This document shows, in pieces, positions 59,871 to 64,000 of a stretch of DNA of 64,000 nucleotides. Location: assembly GCA_030407315.1 (NCBI GenBank), contig JALQPE010000086.1, positions 124,001-188,000 on the forward strand. The letters are read 5' to 3'. The notes below the pieces were generated by a model. It saw nothing but the letters and a program-made list of their open reading frames with translations. It had not been told where the DNA came from and searched no databases. Within the stretch, counting starts at the first letter, position 1, and each line of letters begins with the position of its first letter. The translations under genes were made by a program, and so were the position numbers. The DNA is from Asparagopsis taxiformis (lineage: Eukaryota; Rhodophyta; Florideophyceae; Bonnemaisoniales; Bonnemaisoniaceae).

Positions 59871-61035
59871 ATGACTTTCGCGTTTATCGGTTCATGTCCA
59901 AGCGCCATTTCAAAAACCACTTTCACATCTGCCACCTGCCCGTTCAACTCTACATTGGACTTAGCACGACAAAATGACACTCGCCTTCAGTTCATCCCAA
60001 ACATGTCCATCAGCACTGGCTCCAATATCAACACCAATCAAACTGAACAGCCCGCTATATCACAAACACAAAACCCAGACACAGACGCGTTCGGATTCGG
60101 AGATCCCGACTTTCAGGAACAAGTAAGAGGCGAATGGTTCGGATACGAAGCATCATTCTCCGTGCGAGACGGAAAGCCCAGAAACATCGAGGTACGATTC
60201 TGCCAACATCCCCATCCAACACATACATTCATTGCGCACCGCTTCATGTCTAACATCTGAAATGTAGGAAAAATACGTCCCCGACGAATTCCGCAATTGG
60301 GGCGTCGAAATCAAAGGCTTCGACTCTCTCACCAGCACCACATGTCCCAACGACGACTCAGTCTTCATCAAGCACACACGCGCACTACCAACTGTTGGTT
60401 GCGAGGCCGACGCCGTTGTCCCGGAGGTGACCGAACGCACATGGGACCACAGCAAAGTCGACGAGGTGAACGGTGCGTTCTCAGACGGCAGTCTGAGCTG
60501 CAGTCCAGCATTAATGACGGACGAATTGTCACAACGATGGAATGTATGTCTAGTCGATCCGACAGTCGGCGAGAAACGTCGCGCTCGATTGCAATTCGGG
60601 CCGGTGAACCAGCCGTTCGGACAGGTTACAGTGATTATCGAGCGTTGGGAAAGCGCTTTTTGCGGCGGTGAAGTACTACCCGGCTGTGGGGGTAATAACG
60701 GTGCGTTTGCTGAAAGTGCGCCGTTGAATGCAGCGACAGAGCTCGCCGGTACGTGGAACTCGCAGGTTACGACATATCACAGCTCGCATGAGGGGTGGCG
60801 TAAGGAGACGCGTGTGATGCGCGTCGAGAGAAGCGCGGAAGATGCACAGGCAGAGGTGAATGTCGCACTGCCGAGCGGGCTTTCTGTGGGAATTACAACG
60901 ACAGAGCAGGGGGAAAAGCATGTGATTGCGGGGTGGATGCCGTCGGCGGATAAGCGTATTGTGTTGCGAAGCGTTTATGGTGCCACAGGTGTGCTGTGCT
61001 CTGTGTGTCAGCATGTTGAGACGAAACAGAGTTGA
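59871..61035 (+). CDS. Plastid-targeted DUF3598/lipocalin-like protein, one intron
   Basis: Exons 59871-60191 and 60268-61035 give 362 residues. The 76-bp intron (60192-60267) starts GTACGA, has TCTAAC and ends TGTAG. The leader MTFAFIGSCPSAISKTTFTS has Phe at 3 and 5 and is Ser/Thr-rich: a primary-plastid transit peptide. The mature chain contains VRGEWFGYEASFSVRDGKP, EKYVPDEFRNWGVEIKGF, RALPTVGCEADAV and IIERWESAFCGG, then beta-rich repeats. This order of an opening W-G-YEA strand and a PTVGCEADAV block resembles plant and cyanobacterial DUF3598 proteins with a lipocalin-like barrel, which may bind pigment or lipid. The identification is from motif memory and not firm. Converges with AlkB 40 bp away. 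Confidence 0.75.
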
Positions 61036-61075
61036 TGGATTGTGGTAGGTTGCATTGGATAGCAGGGTGTGTAGT

Positions 61076-62267
61076 TCAATTCATTACATCGCTGTATTTA
61101 TCTGCCTGTTGCCATTGCTTTTGATATGACGCAAGCACGGGATCCATAACGGCTCGCCAGAGAGGTGGCACGAGCAGTAGAGGGGCTAGTGTTAGGTAAC
61201 CAGCAGGCAATTGAGGGCTGCCGGCAGTTAGTTCTAGAGTCTGATATCGACGAGCGGCATCTATGCGAACAGAAGCACATATGGAGAAGAGGCACAGAGT
61301 TAGACGATATATTAAGCAAAAGATTCAACCATGGATCGCGTGGGTGAAATGTCAACGTACGAAGATGATGATCTGCATGCACTTGAAGTTTGAATAGCAA
61401 GTAGTTGGAAACACTGTGCGGCGCATCCCAACTATGTCTCGGGCCTACCGGCTCATACTCGCCAGAAGGGAGCAATTTTCTTTGCAATCCGTAATGCTCA
61501 ATAGCATTAATCTGTTCCAACAAGATTACCGCAAAACACGACTGAAACAAAAAGAGCCCTAATCCAGGCACATCGAAACATTGCCAGAAAAACAAGGCCA
61601 TGAGAAACTGGGCCACAAGAAACTGCAACATTTCATTGTGCAGCGAAAAGGTCGACATTGAATTCCTGTGCAAACGATCTCTTTCGAGTCGCCACGCCGA
61701 GGCATAACCCTTCAAAACGGTTCTGGGCAAGAATCGATAGAACGACTCGCCAAATCTCAACGTCGCCGGATCAGCGGGTGTCGCAACTCTCTTATGGTGC
61801 CCCCTAGAATGCTCGATGGTAAAATGAGCGTAAAGAACAGAAACCAACAAAAACTTTGCCAAAAAGCGCTCAAATGTCGATCGGCGATGCATGAGTTCAT
61901 GTGAACAATTGATGCCCTCTGCAGCGATGAGGGCCACGGACCATAGGAGACCGAGGGTACGACATGAGAGGATGGCGTCCTGCGAGTGTTTGACACAACT
62001 AGCGGCCCAGATGAGCGTGGCGAAATGCACGGGGCACCAGAGATAGACGGCCAATTTGAAGGAGAATTTGGCCTCCAGGTTGTGACGCACGTCGCGCGAC
62101 AACGGGGCTGATGCGACGCGTGGAGATCCGACGTACATGTCGACCAGGGGGATGAACACCCACACGAAGAGGGGCGGTACGAGCGCGTGCCAGGACTGGG
62201 CGGAATGATGCGCGATGACGGTGAGCAAGGGGACGATGTACGGGAGGAAGAAGGGCAGCGCGTGCAT
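61076..62267 (-). CDS. alkB: AlkB-type non-haem di-iron membrane monooxygenase (alkane hydroxylase-like), one intron
   Basis: Exons 62267-61361 and 61260-61076 give 363 residues. The 100-bp intron (61360-61261) starts GTACGT, has GTCTAAC and ends GCATAG; unspliced, the frame runs into an unrelated Ser/Arg-rich tail ending at 61098. The spliced end reads HHLHAARRYQTLELTAGSP, then QLPAGYLTLAPLLLVPPLW, exactly the AlkB C-terminal pattern. All four metal motifs are present: HELMHR (123-128), EHSRGHH (152-158), EHYGL (257-261) and HADHHL (297-302). Six TM helices. AlkB inserts oxygen at the end of alkanes or fatty chains using rubredoxin-type electron donors in bacteria. The eukaryotic substrate and donor are unknown; bacterial origin by transfer is possible, but codon use looks local. 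Confidence 0.95.
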
Positions 62268-62560
62268 GGTCGATGGTTGTTCAATCAGTTGATCGAAACG
62301 GTTGGTGGATGGTGCGGAGACATTTTGGATGGTGACATGGGTCGGTCGTTGATGACGGATGCGAGGTCGGGACGGACACGATGCACGATGAGATCAAATG
62401 GTGTACAGTCGTGACTTGCGGGTCGTCTGTGCGTTGTGGCCAATTGGAGATGCATGTGCCAGCTGGCGTATTTGTGGATTAGTTTTGGATGATTGGGATT
62501 GTTTTTCGAGGTTTACAGACTGGGATTATTCAGGTGCGTGAGTATGATGTGCAAGGGGTA

Positions 62561-62591
62561 ACACATGTGCCAGTGATATTGGTACATGTGT
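62561..62591. repeat. Hairpin ACACATGTGCCA-loop-TGGTACATGTGT
   Basis: Twelve paired positions (11 Watson-Crick and one G-T) around a 7-nt loop GTGATAT, in noncoding DNA between divergent genes. Each arm contains the E-box-like ACATGT. Confidence 0.65.
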
Positions 62592-63104
62592 CATCACAAC
62601 AGCCACAGAGTCCCGAAAATTAGTGTGAGGGAACAGTAAGCGCGGCAACGCAGTCAACTTTTCATTATTGTCGGAAGGATCGACCTTGGAAAATATTGCA
62701 AAATCAAGAAAATAGGATATGGAAAAATGCTCTTACACAAGATGCACTGTGTCGTTCTATTTGTCGGAAAGGGCGTTGGCAAGCTTGTGTTGTCTCTTAT
62801 CATGGACAATTAAGCTCAGACCATTATCGCTCAAAACGCTACCGTTTGTGGAAATGAGATGCGATGGACTTTGGTTCCATTTCAGCTAGGGAAACTTCAG
62901 GCCAAAAACAGAGCACTTGTAAATTTAATTGCAACAGTGCGGCGTGCAGAACAGATAGACGCCTAATACCTACTTGTACGTAAATATTTGGGGTTAATTT
63001 GCAAATTCAGTGCAAAGAACGAATCAAGATGCAACATTTCCATGAAATCTTTCATCGCTACATAGAATTGGGTGCGCGTCGAGTGGTATCAATGCAAAAG
63101 TTTA

Positions 63105-63117
63105 TTTTATAAAAAAA
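63105..63117 (+). promoter_or_regulatory. TATA-like element of methyltransferase gene
   Basis: TTTTATAAAAAAA, about 150 bp upstream of the ATG at 63261. Confidence 0.45.
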
Positions 63118-63260
63118 CTCGCAAGGTCGTTCCCTGACAAGACCATCCCTTCCCCACGAGTACCCCGCACCAGGACTCCCTGCAACTCATTCTCTATGTC
63201 TGGCGAGTGAACTCCACCCGACGAACGTCCACCAGCACAAGCACCAACGACAGAAGCACA

Positions 63261-64000
63261 ATGTTGAGCAAGAAAATGAAGGAGCATCGTTCATCCTTAA
63301 TCGCCACTGCCATCTTGCTCATCATCATTTCCACCGCATGGCACATGCACATTTCCGAAGTGGAGCGTAAAATCAGCCAAGCCTCACAGCACGGCACCCG
63401 AACGCCCGTGTCCACCACCGAAAACGTTGCATGCGAGCCGTCCGGCGTGCAGTCATTACAATTGTCAGCGGCCGAGCGACGGCTTGTGTCTATGCGTGAG
63501 AAGATTAACACCACGGAGATTTGGATGGGGTCCGCAGAAGTGTCCATCATTCTGTCGTATCTGGCGTCGACGTCAACCTATTTGGAATGGGGCAGTGGCG
63601 GTAGTACATCCAATTTTCCTCAATTTGCACAGTCGCGCGCAATATCCATCGAGCATAACGTCGGGTGGTGCGAAAAGATGCGCGCCAAGATTGCAAATAT
63701 GCAGTCGTTGGCTCATCTCGAGTATATCTGTCAGGTGGTCGAGGATCGCGGTATTGGCAAGTTTGAGGGTAGTAATTCATGTCAGAGGTTCGATGGCGCC
63801 TATCCGCAGTTCAAGCAGTATGTCGATGCTGTGGACGCGATGGGGGATGTGTTGTTTGACATGATTTTGATCGACGGACGCGCAAGGGTGGATTGCGCGA
63901 TCAAATCGTTGGCGTTAATCCGATCGGATAGTGTCGTGGTGTTGCATGACGCGTCGAGAATTGTGGGCGGCTGTTATAATGACGTGCTAAAATACTACGA
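63261..64000 (+). CDS. Type II membrane protein with SAM-methyltransferase-like domain (3' end outside window)
   Basis: Open from the ATG at 63261 to the right edge, 246 codons, so the C-terminus is missing. A short cytosolic start (MLSKMKEHRSS) precedes one TM helix (LIATAILLIIISTAWHMHI), the type II topology of Golgi enzymes. A stem follows, then a Rossmann-like domain: YLEWGSGGSTSNFP (glycine-rich SAM loop), AISIEHNVGWCEKM (acidic residue at the end of strand 2), FDMILIDGRARVDCA and VVVLHDASR. These are the class I methyltransferase landmarks. Methylated sugars occur in red algal extracellular polysaccharides, so a Golgi sugar O-methyltransferase is plausible; inferred. The YNDVLKYY end is still within the domain. 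Confidence 0.75.
   Translation, partial: MLSKKMKEHRSSLIATAILLIIISTAWHMHISEVERKISQASQHGTRTPVSTTENVACEPSGVQSLQLSAAERRLVSMREKINTTEIWMGSAEVSIILSYLASTSTYLEWGSGGSTSNFPQFAQSRAISIEHNVGWCEKMRAKIANMQSLAHLEYICQVVEDRGIGKFEGSNSCQRFDGAYPQFKQYVDAVDAMGDVLFDMILIDGRARVDCAIKSLALIRSDSVVVLHDASRIVGGCYNDVLKYY

Larger units (their letters stand above)
62268..63260. other. Divergent intergenic region AlkB/methyltransferase
   Basis: About 1 kb with no supported gene. Contains a 12-bp-stem hairpin at 62561-62591 and the TATA-like element at 63105-63117. Confidence 0.5.

Noticed and set aside
61098..61260. Ser/Arg-rich C-terminus of the unspliced AlkB frame
   Set aside because: It is translated intron and out-of-frame exon; splicing restores the AlkB tail.
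1..64000. CRISPR array, prokaryotic defence island, transposon or viral insertion
   Set aside because: No spaced direct repeats, transposase, integrase, reverse transcriptase or terminal repeats seen; gene style is nuclear eukaryotic throughout.

Overview
This looks like nuclear DNA from a photosynthetic eukaryote, most likely a unicellular red alga (Rhodophyta); the assignment is an inference. I count about 32 protein genes in 64 kb, most with single uninterrupted reading frames. I reconstructed ten short introns (71-113 bp), with a GTANGT-like donor and a CTAAC/CTGAC branch site. Several products have a plastid-type leader with a phenylalanine close to the N-terminus (rhomboid, PsbQ-like lumenal protein, DUF3598-like protein, SLC4 transporter), a trait of red algal and glaucophyte transit peptides; no signal-peptide-first secondary-plastid leader was seen. 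The one tRNA gene, tRNA-Ser(UGA), is interrupted in both the D-loop and the anticodon loop, a style known from the nuclear tRNAs of the red alga Cyanidioschyzon merolae. The intron density here is higher than I recall for C. merolae or Porphyridium.

Layout. 1-6 kb: a Golgi-type fucosyltransferase-like protein (cut by the left edge), a fused bisphosphate nucleotidase/small-molecule kinase, and a plastid rhomboid. 6-15 kb: a CDK9-type kinase with two introns, an orphan two-TM protein, a WD40 protein, a zinc alcohol dehydrogenase, an RNF10-like RING protein and a small BAG-like protein. 15-21 kb: the split tRNA-Ser, an armadillo-repeat protein, RanGAP and a PsbQ-like thylakoid lumen protein. 21-30 kb: a gene-poor zone with one bZIP factor between two deserts of about 3 kb, and a DUF427 gene. 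30-41 kb: BTB-BACK adaptor, uridine kinase-like protein, mitochondrial carrier, phytol/farnesol kinase, EAPP homolog, membrane protein, U2AF1 and an SLC4-type anion transporter. 41-48 kb: a DEP-domain flavin disulfide oxidoreductase and an ApbE-flavin reductase fusion. 48-54 kb: a disordered protein, an alpha-solenoid protein, MYCBP homolog, DHRS12-like SDR and polyprenol reductase. 54-64 kb: P5A-ATPase with a frame break, MFSD1-like transporter, DUF3598-like plastid protein, AlkB-type monooxygenase and a Golgi methyltransferase-like protein (cut by the right edge).

No operon or defence cluster is present. Shared themes are plastid maintenance (rhomboid, lumenal protein, phytol kinase, anion transporter), ER/Golgi lipid and glycan work (polyprenol reductase, P5A-ATPase, fucosyltransferase-like and methyltransferase-like proteins), flavin redox chemistry, and nuclear/RNA functions (CDK9, RanGAP, U2AF1, EAPP, bZIP). 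Convergent neighbours are packed very tightly (down to 4 bp). Many genes run from C-rich at the 5' end to G-rich at the 3' end of the coding strand. The most unusual items are the doubly interrupted tRNA-Ser, the nucleotidase-kinase fusion and the ApbE-flavin reductase fusion.
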